The notes under the pieces were generated by a model. That model made no database searches. It was not told the DNA's origin and saw only the letters and a program-made list of their open reading frames with translations. From DASUBN01 sp036263155 (lineage in GTDB: Bacteria; Pseudomonadota; Gammaproteobacteria; Natronospirales; REEB76): a DNA stretch of 41,437 bases. Of this stretch, positions 1-7,905 are shown in pieces (position 1 is the first letter of the stretch; every line of letters starts with the position of its first letter). The translations under genes and the position numbers were made by a program. Where the stretch lies: assembly GCA_036263155.1 (NCBI GenBank), contig DATAHN010000017.1:1-41437 (forward strand). Reading direction: 5' to 3'.

Positions 1-660
1 CATGCGCGCGTTGTCCCGCAGCATGCGGTAGTGGGAGATGCCGTCCTCCGGGTAGCGCACCGCGGTGGGCAGGAACAGGCTCTCGGTGCCGGCCCAGTAC
101 AGGCGCACCATCACGTCGGTGTCGAAGTCCATGCGCGTGCCGATCCGTACGTGCCGCGCCAGGGCCAAGCAGGGCGCCACTGGATACACGCGGAACCCGC
201 ACATACTGTCGCGCAGCGTGAGCGAGAGCGTCGAGGCCCACACCAGCGAGTGGGTGAGATAGCGGCCGTAGAAGCGCACCTTGGGCACCGACTCGTCGTA
301 GCGCGGCGTGCCGGAGATGAGGTGCGCGGGGTTATGCTCCGACAGCTCGAGCAGCGCGCGGGCGTCGGCGATGTCGTGCTGGCCGTCCGCATCCACCTGC
401 AGCGCGTGGCTGTAGCCGAGTTCCCCGGCGCGCGCGATGCCCGCCATCACCGCGGCGCCCTTGCCGCCGTTCTGCGCCTGCGTCAGCAGCTCCACGCCGG
501 GGTGCCGGGCGAGCCCTGTCAGCACCGCCTTGGTGGCGGCGTCGCTGCCGTCGTCCACCAGCAGCACCGGCAGCCCCTCCGCCGAGAGCGCGTCCACCAG
601 GCGCGGCAGCGCCGAGTGGTGGTTGTAGACCGGGATCAGCGCGCAGGGTTTGAAGTTCAT
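1..660 (-). CDS. Family 2 glycosyltransferase of aryl polyene cluster (3' end off window)
   Basis: This is a GT-A-fold family 2 glycosyltransferase. The 220 codons in the window start MNFKPCALIPVYNHH, typical of the nucleotide-sugar-binding strand. Further in are LLVDDGSDAA and the metal-binding DxD-type motif VDADGQHD, followed by MCGFRVYP. The C-terminal part lies beyond the left edge. The ATG overlaps the stop of the upstream dehydratase by four bases (ATGA), so translation is probably coupled. Such enzymes, often fused to an acyltransferase in this type of cluster, are thought to decorate the polyene or its lipid anchor. The substrate cannot be read from the sequence. The family call is firm; the pathway role rests on the neighbours. 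Confidence 0.87.
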   Translation of the reverse strand, partial: MNFKPCALIPVYNHHSALPRLVDALSAEGLPVLLVDDGSDAATKAVLTGLARHPGVELLTQAQNGGKGAAVMAGIARAGELGYSHALQVDADGQHDIADARALLELSEHNPAHLISGTPRYDESVPKVRFYGRYLTHSLVWASTLSLTLRDSMCGFRVYPVAPCLALARHVRIGTRMDFDTDVMVRLYWAGTESLFLPTAVRYPEDGISHYRMLRDNARM

Positions 661-1007
661 GTCGTCCCGCCGAACACCAGGGTGCCGCTCGAACAGCTCT
701 CGCCGCCGGCGCGGTACTCGTAGCGGAGCCGGCCCTTGGTCGCATCGGGTTTAAGCTCCAGCGTCACGCGTGCGCCCGGCAGGATCGGGCGCCTGAACTT
801 CACCTGTTCCATGGCGGTGACGCCGGGGCCGAGGCCGTGCAGTGCGTGGGCGAAGTGCGCGGCCCAGCCGATCTGCACCACGCCCGGCAGGATCGCCATG
901 GCGGGGAAATGGCCCTCGAACCAGGGGTTGTCGGCGCCGACCTCGAATTCGAGCTCGGTGCGCCCGTCGGCGTCGCGGCGCGCGAGGATCGCGGGCACAC
1001 CCTTCAT
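657..1007 (-). CDS. FabA/FabZ-like 3-hydroxyacyl-ACP dehydratase (hotdog fold), aryl polyene cluster
   Basis: A 116-residue single hotdog-domain protein. Residues 27-43 contain NPWFEGHFPAMAILPGV, the FabZ-type signature; His33 in GHFP is the expected catalytic histidine. It should dehydrate ACP-bound 3-hydroxyacyl intermediates to the conjugated enoyl chain of an aryl polyene. It is shorter than housekeeping FabZ (about 145 residues), as is usual for cluster-borne versions. It overlaps the AMP ligase upstream and the glycosyltransferase downstream by ATGA junctions, so it sits inside one transcript. The acidic helix residue was not assigned with confidence. Confidence 0.87.
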   Translation of the reverse strand: MKGVPAILARRDADGRTELEFEVGADNPWFEGHFPAMAILPGVVQIGWAAHFAHALHGLGPGVTAMEQVKFRRPILPGARVTLELKPDATKGRLRYEYRAGGESCSSGTLVFGGTT

Positions 1008-2350
1008 GTCTCATCCCCGAACAGCGTGAGCAGCTTGGCCTGCTCAAGCTTGCCCATGGCGTTGCCGGGCAGTGCATCCGGGAAGCGCCACTTGCGCGGG
1101 ATCAGCAGCGGCTCGTAGCTCACGCGCAGCCAGGCGCGCAGGCTCTCGTTCACGGCGAACTTGCCGGAAGCTTCGAGCGCGCTGCGGCCCTCGCCGTTCA
1201 GTACCACCACCGCGCCCAGGAGGGCGCGCCGCCCCGGCAGCAGCAGGAGCCGTGCGTCCGCCACCCAGGCATGTTCCACGAGCCGCGCGCGCATCTCGCT
1301 CAAGGAGACGCGCTTGTCCTCGAACTTGAGCACGTCGTCGGCGCGGCCCGCGAGCGCGAAGCGGGCGCCTTCGGTGCGGGCGAGATCGCCGGTAGCGATC
1401 CAGTCACCGCCGCTCCAGGCGGAGCGGATCCACAGACGCGTGCCCGCGTCCTCTTCCCGCAGTTCAGTCTCCACACCCGCGATGGGATGCCACCAGGGCC
1501 TTGAGGCGGCACCGTCCCAGGCGCGCCAGGCCACGCCGCCGGTCTCGGTGCTGCCGTAGACCTCGACGGCCGGCTTACCCCAGTCCTCGCCTAGCGCGCG
1601 AGCAGTCTCGTCCGGCAGTGGCGCGCCGGAGCTGAACAGCGCCGCGACGCGGGAGGCGGGCGGCAGCTCACCCAGGGGCGCGCGGCTCAGGAACGCCGGA
1701 CTGCTGGCGATGACGCAGGATCCCAGGGCCGCGGCCTCCCGCAGGTCTGCCGGCTGCGCGCACATGCGCGCGAGGAAGGTGCGGCCTGTGAACAGCGGCC
1801 AGAGGATGCGGAACAAGAGTCCATATAAGTGGTAGTGGGGGACGGTGCCGGTCACCACCGCATCGCCTAGCGTCGCGCCCCACTGCCGCTCCAGCGCCTC
1901 CACCTCCAGGCGCAGCTGCGCGAAGGTCTTGGGCACGCACTTTGGCGCGCCGGAGGAGCCGGAGGTGTAGAACTCGATGGGCGAAGCGTCGTCCGGCAAC
2001 GCCATCTCGCCGCCGTCCGCGGTGGGCTGCGAAAGCGCGAGGGTCGTGAAGCCGGGGAAGTCCTCGGGCCGATCCGTGAGCACCGCGTCCACCTGCACGC
2101 CCGCCGCCTTCAGGCTGCCGGCCTGGGGCGCCTGGGGCAGCACCACGGTGCGGCGGGGATCGGCGAGTGCCAGCAGCCCCGCGGCGAATCCGCCGCCGTC
2201 GTCAGAGACGAGCGCCCAGCGCCGCGCCGGATGGGCCGCGAGCGCTGCGCGCAGCGCCCGCACCCGCGCCTGGAACGCCGTGCGCGCGAGCGGGCCGCCG
2301 CGCTCGATGAGCAGCGGACGCGCGTCGGCATCCGTCGGCAACCCCGGCAT
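1004..2350 (-). CDS. AMP-dependent acyl/aryl-CoA or -ACP ligase, aryl polyene cluster
   Basis: An ANL-superfamily adenylating enzyme of about 448 residues. The P-loop-like motif is FYTSGSSGAPKCVPK, the adenine-binding motif YGSTETGGVAWR, and the hinge region TGDLARTEGARFALAGRADD. The C-terminal catalytic lysine lies in GNAMGKLEQAKLL. In aryl polyene clusters such a ligase is expected to activate the aromatic starter (for example a hydroxybenzoate or hydroxycinnamate) for loading on an ACP; the actual substrate is not visible. The ATG was chosen because GGGA lies seven bases upstream; a GTG two codons earlier (2356) is also possible. The ACP gene ends 24 bases upstream. Confidence 0.88.
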   Translation of the reverse strand: MPGLPTDADARPLLIERGGPLARTAFQARVRALRAALAAHPARRWALVSDDGGGFAAGLLALADPRRTVVLPQAPQAGSLKAAGVQVDAVLTDRPEDFPGFTTLALSQPTADGGEMALPDDASPIEFYTSGSSGAPKCVPKTFAQLRLEVEALERQWGATLGDAVVTGTVPHYHLYGLLFRILWPLFTGRTFLARMCAQPADLREAAALGSCVIASSPAFLSRAPLGELPPASRVAALFSSGAPLPDETARALGEDWGKPAVEVYGSTETGGVAWRAWDGAASRPWWHPIAGVETELREEDAGTRLWIRSAWSGGDWIATGDLARTEGARFALAGRADDVLKFEDKRVSLSEMRARLVEHAWVADARLLLLPGRRALLGAVVVLNGEGRSALEASGKFAVNESLRAWLRVSYEPLLIPRKWRFPDALPGNAMGKLEQAKLLTLFGDET

Positions 2351-2374
2351 CGTCACGTCCCGCCGCGCCGCGGC

Positions 2375-2632
2375 TCAGCCGCGCTGCGTGGCGATGAACT
2401 TCGCCAGGTTCTCGACCGAGTGGAAGTGCTGGCGCGTGTCGGCGGAGTTGGCGTCCAGCTTCACGTGGTAGCGCTTCTGCACCGCCACGCCGAGTTCCAG
2501 CGCGTCGATGGAGTCGAGCCCGAGGCCGTCGCCGAACAGCGGCGCCTTGGGGTCGATGTCCGCCGGCGTGACGTCCTCAAGATCGAGCGAGTCGATGATG
2601 AGCTGCTTCAGTTCTTCGATCAGTTCGTTCAT
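2375..2632 (-). CDS. Acyl carrier protein of aryl polyene cluster
   Basis: An 85-residue acidic carrier protein. The phosphopantetheine attachment site is Ser41 in GLGLDSIDALELG, the variant seen in aryl-polyene ACPs rather than the DSLD of housekeeping AcpP. It would carry the growing polyene between ligase, ketosynthase and dehydratase. The gene starts inside the acyltransferase gene (56-base overlap, different frame), with no clear Shine-Dalgarno sequence, which suggests coupling to upstream translation. Many aryl polyene operons encode two successive ACPs; only one is visible here. Confidence 0.93.
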   Translation of the reverse strand: MNELIEELKQLIIDSLDLEDVTPADIDPKAPLFGDGLGLDSIDALELGVAVQKRYHVKLDANSADTRQHFHSVENLAKFIATQRG

Positions 2633-3401
2633 GGTTGGCGAGCTGCTGCGTGAAGAAATCTTCGAGGCCTCGGTTCAGGCGACGCGCGGCGACGCCGTGC
2701 GGCAGGCCGTGGCCGGCGCCGAGCGCGGTCGGTTCCTGCGGCGGATAGAAGCGTACCGTGAGGCGCCAGGGGCGCGCCGGTACCTGCCACCAGGCGAGCT
2801 GCTTGGTGAGGGCCGGCGGATCGCAGTGGATCATGACCGGCAGGATCTGCGAGCCGCCGCGCACCGCTACCTGCGCTGCGCCGCGGCGGAACCTGAGCGG
2901 CGCGCCCGGCACCGAGCGCGTGCCCTCCGGGAACAGCACCAGGGTGCGGCCTCGCTTGAGCGAGACCACGCAGTCCTCCACCAGCTGGGTCGAGTCGGCG
3001 TTGCTGATGTAGCCGGCGGCGCGGGCGAAGTGGCGGTAGAAGGGGTTCTCGAGCATCGCGCTCTTCACCACGCAGTCGGCGTAGGGCATCAGCATCAGCA
3101 GCGCCACCACGTCGAGGTACATGGGGTGTGTCGCCACCACCAGCTTGCCTCTGGACTGGGCCAGCCACTCACGGCCCTCCACCTCGATGTGTCCGAGGCC
3201 GAGCAGCTCGACGCAGCCCAGCAGCATGCGGAAGGTGAGGCTCACGAACAGGCGGATGCGCCGCTCGCGCGCCGCCGCGTCCCCGGGCAGCAGCAGCAGC
3301 AGCGGCAACAGCGTGAGGCTGAACACGAGGCTCAAGCCCCCGTAGGCCAGGAAGCAGAAGCCGGTGCCGACGGCACGCCAGGCGCGGCCGAGCTTAGACA
3401 T
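2577..3401 (-). CDS. PlsC-like lysophospholipid acyltransferase family protein, aryl polyene cluster
   Basis: A membrane-associated acyltransferase of the LPLAT family, about 274 residues. The catalytic HX4D box is HPMYLD (His92, Asp97) and a second box is FPEGTRS (about 157-163). An N-terminal hydrophobic stretch (about 12-40) anchors it. In pigment clusters this enzyme is thought to transfer acyl or polyene groups to a lipid-like anchor at the inner membrane. The ATG at 3401 gives an 8-base overlap with the upstream ketosynthase-like gene; a GTG three codons upstream is an alternative. The last 19 or so residues run through the ACP start in another frame, unusually long for this operon. Confidence 0.86.
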   Translation of the reverse strand: MSKLGRAWRAVGTGFCFLAYGGLSLVFSLTLLPLLLLLPGDAAARERRIRLFVSLTFRMLLGCVELLGLGHIEVEGREWLAQSRGKLVVATHPMYLDVVALLMLMPYADCVVKSAMLENPFYRHFARAAGYISNADSTQLVEDCVVSLKRGRTLVLFPEGTRSVPGAPLRFRRGAAQVAVRGGSQILPVMIHCDPPALTKQLAWWQVPARPWRLTVRFYPPQEPTALGAGHGLPHGVAARRLNRGLEDFFTQQLANHERTDRRTEAAHHRLARS

Positions 3402-4128
3402 GGGCAGCACGCTCCAGCCGCCAGGGCTGGCCGGTGGTACCGAGGGTGGCGTCGGTGTCGTCCACCAGGAAGCGCATCAGCGCCGCCTCCGGCGCCTCGT
3501 CCGCGCCGGCCTCGCCGCGCACCAGGCGGCAACGCAGCGGCGCCCCGGCGGCGGGCGTGAGCAGCAACGACACCGCGAACGGGTGACGCGTGCTCTCGGT
3601 CTCCACGAACGCGGCGTAGGGCGGCGTCACCTTCTCGTCGGCGTAGCAGACGAGCACGCCGGACGCGCCCTCCGCGACCATGTTCGCGCCTTCCAGGAGG
3701 CTCATGCCCAGGGTGTCGGCGCCCGCGGCCATGGCGGTGGCGGCACCGCGGTCGCCTCGGGCGATGGAGAAGAGCCCGGCGGTGCTGTTGTGCACCGAGA
3801 GGCTGAAGCTCGTGGGCGAGAGCGGCTCGCTCTTGGCGAGCGCGGTGAGGAGTTCCAGGGTGCGCTCGAGGGCACCGTGGCGGGAGGCGAAGATGGACTG
3901 CACCGAGTCGAGGCCTGTGGTGCAGGCCCAGGCGGTGTGCAGCGCCATGCGCCCGCAGTGGTCCAGCCGGCGGCGCAGGAGACCGGGCAGCTGGCTCACG
4001 TCCGGCTGGGCCTCGGGTTCCGGGCACTCCCCGTCTTCGACCCAGCGGAGCCAGGCCTCGGGACCGTTGACGCCCGGCGCCCAGGCCTGCCAGCGGGCTA
4101 TGCCAAAATATTCAGTTTTATCAGACAC
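3394..4128 (-). CDS. Beta-ketoacyl synthase-like chain-length factor, aryl polyene cluster
   Basis: A 244-residue protein resembling the short ketoacyl-synthase-N-like family (the chain-length-factor type of aryl polyene clusters). SVHNSTAGLFSIARG and AAGADTLGMSLLEGA match that family. There is no KS active-site cysteine motif, so it probably pairs with a full ketosynthase encoded elsewhere and shapes chain length instead of condensing by itself. The start is GTG with no recognisable Shine-Dalgarno sequence, preceded by an AT-rich stretch (4129-4140) unlike the surrounding GC-rich DNA. It is the first cluster gene of this strand in the window and lies 57 bases after the PAP2 gene. Confidence 0.82.
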   Translation of the reverse strand: MSDKTEYFGIARWQAWAPGVNGPEAWLRWVEDGECPEPEAQPDVSQLPGLLRRRLDHCGRMALHTAWACTTGLDSVQSIFASRHGALERTLELLTALAKSEPLSPTSFSLSVHNSTAGLFSIARGDRGAATAMAAGADTLGMSLLEGANMVAEGASGVLVCYADEKVTPPYAAFVETESTRHPFAVSLLLTPAAGAPLRCRLVRGEAGADEAPEAALMRFLVDDTDATLGTTGQPWRLERAAHV

Positions 4129-4140
4129 TTATAGTATTAA
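4129..4140 (-). promoter_or_regulatory. Possible promoter -10 region ahead of the aryl polyene operon
   Basis: Read on the minus strand, the 12 bases directly before the GTG start are TTAATACTATAA, an AT-rich island in GC-rich DNA. TACTAT matches the sigma-70 -10 consensus at four of six positions, but no good -35 is visible and the element almost touches the start codon. This is a weak inference; the operon could also be read from the upstream PAP2 gene. Confidence 0.25.
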
Positions 4141-4185
4141 GCGCAGGGATGCGCCCCCGGGGGGATTCTAGCCGTTTTTGGGCCG

Positions 4186-4857
4186 CTAGGCCCGGCGCAA
4201 GGCAGGGGTGAGGGCCAGGCTGGACTGGAACCGGGTCACCGCAAGACCCATGGCTGCACCGGCGTAAAGGTCCAGGGCCACGTGCTGCTTGGTGGAGAGG
4301 GTGGAATAGAGGATCCCCAGGCACCAGAGCAGGCTCGCTGCCCGCAGCCAGGCGCGCGCACCCAGATGCCTAAGCAGCCGGTCCAGCCACACCGCAGCCT
4401 GCACCGCGAACGCCACGTGCAGGGAGGGACAGGCATTGCCGGCGGCGTCCACCGATTTCAGGAAGGCCACCGAGGGATAGGCGTGCCAATCGAAGTAAGT
4501 CTGGGGTACCGCAGTGGGCCAGAACAGGAAGATGACGAAACCCACCACGCTGAGTGCCAGCACCTCCTTGAGGTACGCGCCCATCTCGCGCCAGTCCGCC
4601 AGCAGGGTAGGCACGAGGGAGATGTAGATCCACAGCGTGATGTACAGCCACACGCTCCAGGGCTGGTAGCCGATGAGGCGGTCCAGCCAGGTGAGGGGCA
4701 TGAGCGTGACAGGGAACAGGGGATGCCGCAGCAGGCTGAAGTACACCACCATGAAGGCGGTCATGCCGATGCTGATGCCCAGCACCTTGAGCCACCAGCG
4801 TGTCTTGAAGCGCAGCCAGAGTTCACGCAGGCCGCTGCCGGGGTGGGGTGCATCCAT
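4186..4857 (-). CDS. PAP2-superfamily membrane phosphatase / inositolphosphotransferase-like protein
   Basis: A polytopic inner-membrane protein of about 223 residues with roughly five or six hydrophobic segments. The PAP2 phosphatase motifs are GNACPSLHVAFAV (the PSxH motif) and STKQHVALDLYAG, supplying the two catalytic histidines and the aspartate. The family dephosphorylates lipid pyrophosphates or transfers lipid head groups; the substrate is not evident. The start MDAPHPG was preferred as the usual N-terminus; an ATG 17 codons upstream (4908) is possible and neither has a strong ribosome site. It diverges from fabV, and its position upstream of the pigment operon on the same strand would allow cotranscription. 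Confidence 0.82.
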   Translation of the reverse strand: MDAPHPGSGLRELWLRFKTRWWLKVLGISIGMTAFMVVYFSLLRHPLFPVTLMPLTWLDRLIGYQPWSVWLYITLWIYISLVPTLLADWREMGAYLKEVLALSVVGFVIFLFWPTAVPQTYFDWHAYPSVAFLKSVDAAGNACPSLHVAFAVQAAVWLDRLLRHLGARAWLRAASLLWCLGILYSTLSTKQHVALDLYAGAAMGLAVTRFQSSLALTPALRRA

Positions 4858-4921
4858 GGCCGGATTGTAAGGTATCCGCCCCGGGGCCGTTTGCGACGCG
4901 GGACACATCCGCCGCCTAAGC

Positions 4922-4927
4922 TAGAAT
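4922..4927 (+). promoter_or_regulatory. Possible fabV -10 element (TAGAAT)
   Basis: TAGAAT matches the sigma-70 -10 consensus at five of six positions. It would start transcription about 19 bases before the fabV GTG, leaving room for the CGGGAG ribosome site. No convincing -35 hexamer lies at 16-18 bases. Confidence 0.35.
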
Positions 4928-4952
4928 GCCGGGAGCGCAACGGGAGTCCCGC

Positions 4953-6152
4953 GTGATCGTCAAACCCAGGATCTGGGGTTTCATCTGCACCACCGCCCAT
5001 CCCCAGGGCTGCGAACTGAACGTGCGGGAGCAGGTCGCCGTGGCCCGGGCAGCGGGCAAGGGCCCGGCTCTCCCCGGCCCGAAGCGGGTCTTGGTCATCG
5101 GCGCCTCCACCGGCTACGGCCTCGCCGCCCGCATCACCGCCGCCTTCGGCTTCGGCGCCGCGACGCTCGGCGTTTTCTTCGAGAAGCCGGGCAAGCCCAA
5201 CAAGACCGGCACCGCCGGCTGGTACAACTCCGCCGCCTTCGACCGCGCCGCCCGCGAGGCGGGGCTGGTGAGCCTGTCCCTGAACGGCGACGCGTTCTCG
5301 GAAGGCGCGCGCGAGCGCGCCATCGCCCTCATCCGCGAGAAGCTGGGCGGGCCGGTGGACCTCGTCATCTACTCGCTGGCCTCGCCGCTCAAGCGCCTGC
5401 CGGACGGCGGTACCGCCCACACCGCCCTCAAACCCGTCGGCGCGCCCTATGCGGGGCGCACCATCGACACTGACAAGGACCAGCTCGCTGAGGTGCGGGT
5501 CGAGCCCGCCACGCAGCAGGAGATAGACGAGACCGTTGCGGTCATGGGCGGCACCGACTGGGCGCTGTGGCTGGACGCCTTATATAAGGCGGGCGTGATG
5601 GGGGAAGGGGCGCGCAGCGTGGCGTTCAGCTACGTCGGCCCCGAGGTCACCTGGCCCATCTACTGGCACGGCACCATCGGTCATGCCAAGCAGCACCTGG
5701 AGCGGACCGCCGCGGAGCTGCGCGCGCGCCACCCGGGGTTGGAGGCGCGGATCGCGATCCTCAAGTCCATCGTGACCCAGGCCAGCGCCGCGATCCCGGT
5801 GATCCCGCTGTACGTGTCCATCGTGTTCAAGGTGATGAAGCGCATGGGCCTGCACGAGGGCGCGATAGAGCAGATGCAGCGGCTGTTCCACGAGGTGCTG
5901 TACCGCGCGGATGGCGCGCTCCCCACCGACGCGGAAGGGCGCCTCAGGCTCGACGACCGGGAGCTGCGGGCGGACGTGCAGGAGGCCTGCAAGCAGCTCT
6001 GGCCGCAGGTGACGGACGCGAACCTTATGCAGCTCACCGACTACGCGGGCTACAAGCACGACTTCCTCAAGCAGTTCGGCTTCGAGCGGAGCGACGTGGA
6101 CTACGAGGCGGACGTGCAGCCCCAAGTGGACTTCGATTGCGCCACGCCCTGA
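4953..6152 (+). CDS. fabV: Enoyl-ACP reductase FabV (trans-2-enoyl-CoA reductase family)
   Basis: FabV catalyses the last, NADH-dependent step of each fatty acid elongation cycle, reducing trans-2-enoyl-ACP. It replaces FabI in Xanthomonas and some Pseudomonas and Vibrio, and confers natural triclosan tolerance there. The protein is 399 residues, the family length. The start is GTG, giving MIVKPRIWGFICTTAHP; families begin with a nearly identical MIIKPR segment, and CGGGAG lies just upstream. The cofactor-binding stretch VLVIGASTGYGLA and the active-site Y-x8-K (Tyr237, Lys246, in YWHGTIGHAK) are intact. The next gene starts inside its last codons. Confidence 0.96.
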   Translation: MIVKPRIWGFICTTAHPQGCELNVREQVAVARAAGKGPALPGPKRVLVIGASTGYGLAARITAAFGFGAATLGVFFEKPGKPNKTGTAGWYNSAAFDRAAREAGLVSLSLNGDAFSEGARERAIALIREKLGGPVDLVIYSLASPLKRLPDGGTAHTALKPVGAPYAGRTIDTDKDQLAEVRVEPATQQEIDETVAVMGGTDWALWLDALYKAGVMGEGARSVAFSYVGPEVTWPIYWHGTIGHAKQHLERTAAELRARHPGLEARIAILKSIVTQASAAIPVIPLYVSIVFKVMKRMGLHEGAIEQMQRLFHEVLYRADGALPTDAEGRLRLDDRELRADVQEACKQLWPQVTDANLMQLTDYAGYKHDFLKQFGFERSDVDYEADVQPQVDFDCATP

Positions 6153-6985
6153 CGCGCCTCGCCTTCCCGCTCCTGATCGCCCTCGCGCCCCTCTCCGCCG
6201 GCGCAGACGACGCCGTGTCACCGCCGCCGCCGCAGGAGACGCGCTACGAGCTCGGCATCGGCCTAGGTGCGGTGGACTTCCCCGTGTACCCCGGCGCGGC
6301 GGAGAAGCGCACGCTAGTGCTGCCCTTCCCCTACTTCACGCTGCGCAGCCGCTTCCTGGACGCGGACCGCGGCGAGGTACGCGGCAAGTTGTTCCGCGAC
6401 GACCACTGGGCGCTGGACGTGGACTTCGGCGGCAACATCGGCGTGAACTCCTCAGACACGCGGGAGCGGCAGGGCATGCCGGACCTGGAGTGGCTGGGGG
6501 AGGTGGGCCCGGCGCTGCGCTACCACATCTGGCGCGGCGGGCGCGGCAACCACGTGGACTTCGTGCTGCCGGCGCGGGTCGCCACCAGCGTGCATGCGCT
6601 CACCTTCCACCGCCGCGGCTACGACAGCGACCCACGCGTGGAACTGGATGCCACCTGGTTCCAGCCCGGGGATGATCGCGTCACCGTCGATGCGAACCTC
6701 GCGGCCCGCTTCGTGGACCGCGCCTTCGCGGGCTACTACTACAGCGTGGCGCCGCAGTACGCGACGGCCGAGCGGCCGGCTTACTCCGCTCCCGGCGGTT
6801 ATGCCGGCTGGAGCACGCAGCTCGGCGTGAGCTGGCACCGGGGCGCCATGGTGTACGGCGCGTTCGTCGAGCACAGCAGCCTGCACGGCGCCGCGTTCCA
6901 GGCGAGCCCGCTGGTGAGCTCCGCCGACGGCTGGTCCTTCGGCCTGGCCATCGCCTGGGTGATCCACCGCAAGGACGACGACTGA
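6137..6985 (+). CDS. MipA/OmpV family outer-membrane beta-barrel protein
   Basis: A secreted beta-barrel candidate of 282 residues with a signal peptide (hydrophobic core FPLLIALAPLSAGA, cleavage near residue 23). The family hallmark near the mature N-terminus, YELGIGLGAVDFPVYPGA, is present, as are alternating polar/hydrophobic strands. MipA was described as a scaffold for murein hydrolase and synthase in E. coli; OmpV-like members are porin-like. The start appears to be TTG, overlapping the fabV 3' end by 16 bases with GGA seven bases upstream; no better start fits the signal peptide. A function here cannot be narrowed further. Confidence 0.84.
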   Translation: MRHALTRLAFPLLIALAPLSAGADDAVSPPPPQETRYELGIGLGAVDFPVYPGAAEKRTLVLPFPYFTLRSRFLDADRGEVRGKLFRDDHWALDVDFGGNIGVNSSDTRERQGMPDLEWLGEVGPALRYHIWRGGRGNHVDFVLPARVATSVHALTFHRRGYDSDPRVELDATWFQPGDDRVTVDANLAARFVDRAFAGYYYSVAPQYATAERPAYSAPGGYAGWSTQLGVSWHRGAMVYGAFVEHSSLHGAAFQASPLVSSADGWSFGLAIAWVIHRKDDD

Positions 6986-6986
6986 C

Positions 6987-7346
6987 TCAGATCTTGCGCT
7001 GGTAGCCCGCGTCGGCGAGGCGCTTCAGGTAGCGCGCCCAATTCTCCGCCTGGTTCTTCCCGAGGTCGTGTAGCACCGGCCAGGAATAGAGGCCGGTGTC
7101 GTGGCCGTCGTCGAACTTCAGGCGCACCGCGTAGTTGCCCACGGGCTCGATGGCCGTCACCTTCACGTTCTCCTTCCCGACCTGCAGTATCTCGGTGCCA
7201 TGGCCCCGCACCTCCGCCGAGGGCGAGAACACCCTGAGGTATTCGAAAGGCAGCTCGTAGTGCTCGCCGCTGTCGAAGCTGACGGCGATGGCGCCCGCGG
7301 ATTTGCGCAGGCGGATCTCGGTGGGACGGGGGGTGATTTCAGGCAC
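6987..7346 (-). CDS. DUF971 / gamma-butyrobetaine hydroxylase N-terminal-like protein
   Basis: A small protein of about 119 residues consisting of one DUF971 domain. Characteristic segments are TEIRLRKSAGAIAVSFD, the LPFEYLRVFSPSAEV stretch, and GNYAVRLKFDDGHDTGLYSW near the C-terminus. The domain also forms the N-terminal zinc-binding part of gamma-butyrobetaine hydroxylases. Stand-alone copies are common in proteobacteria, some linked to iron-sulfur proteins; the role is unproven. The GTG start is supported by AGGAG seven bases upstream. It is the last gene of the dapF-xerC operon, overlapping the preceding gene by eight bases. Confidence 0.84.
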   Translation of the reverse strand: MPEITPRPTEIRLRKSAGAIAVSFDSGEHYELPFEYLRVFSPSAEVRGHGTEILQVGKENVKVTAIEPVGNYAVRLKFDDGHDTGLYSWPVLHDLGKNQAENWARYLKRLADAGYQRKI

Positions 7347-7905
7347 CAGATGGCTCCTGGCTGCGGCGCGACCACGCATCTGAGACATGCACTGCATGGG
7401 ATTTTGCCAAGCGTACGAAACCATCGCGTGCCTGTGACGTACCGAAGGCCGTGTCAGGAAGCCAATACGCGCGAGCTACGATCCGCAAGTCGAGGAACAT
7501 GCCGCCCTCCACTGGCATAAGGTCGGCCACGTCAACCCAGGGATAGAACGCGCCGATCTGCCCCGGGACCGTACGGCGCAAGCCCTTTTCATCGAAGTCG
7601 AAACGGACTTTCTTGCCGTCCGCATCCTCCAGCATCCACTCCATCTGGCGCCGCAGGTGGCTTCCACCATGGTGTCTGATGATAGCCAAGGCAGTCAGCC
7701 AAATACCGAACACCGGGAAGAACTTGATTGCTATCGAATAATCCAACACCCATTTCGCCCAGAAGAGATAGGCCATGTAGGCACTGATCATCGCTAGCGC
7801 AACGTATGCGATCGGCAGCATCATAGCGCCCGGCGATTTGTCCAGCCGGTGGTTCAGTTCCGACTGCGCTATCGCTTTGTTGTAGACATATTCGGCGGTG
7901 ATCAT
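7339..7905 (-). CDS. YcxB-like membrane protein, function unknown
   Basis: A 188-residue protein with two predicted membrane helices (about residues 24-45 and 52-72), followed by a soluble domain. That domain contains VRFDFDEKGLRRTVPGQ, IGAFYPWVDVADLMPVEGG and FLDLR, resembling the YcxB-like C-terminal pattern. Its ATG overlaps the xerC stop (ATGA), so it is translated in the same operon. Its base composition is somewhat less GC-rich than its neighbours, and this gene is not part of the dapF-DUF484-xerC arrangement I know from other gammaproteobacteria. No function can be assigned. Confidence 0.68.
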   Translation of the reverse strand: MITAEYVYNKAIAQSELNHRLDKSPGAMMLPIAYVALAMISAYMAYLFWAKWVLDYSIAIKFFPVFGIWLTALAIIRHHGGSHLRRQMEWMLEDADGKKVRFDFDEKGLRRTVPGQIGAFYPWVDVADLMPVEGGMFLDLRIVARAYWLPDTAFGTSQARDGFVRLAKSHAVHVSDAWSRRSQEPSGA

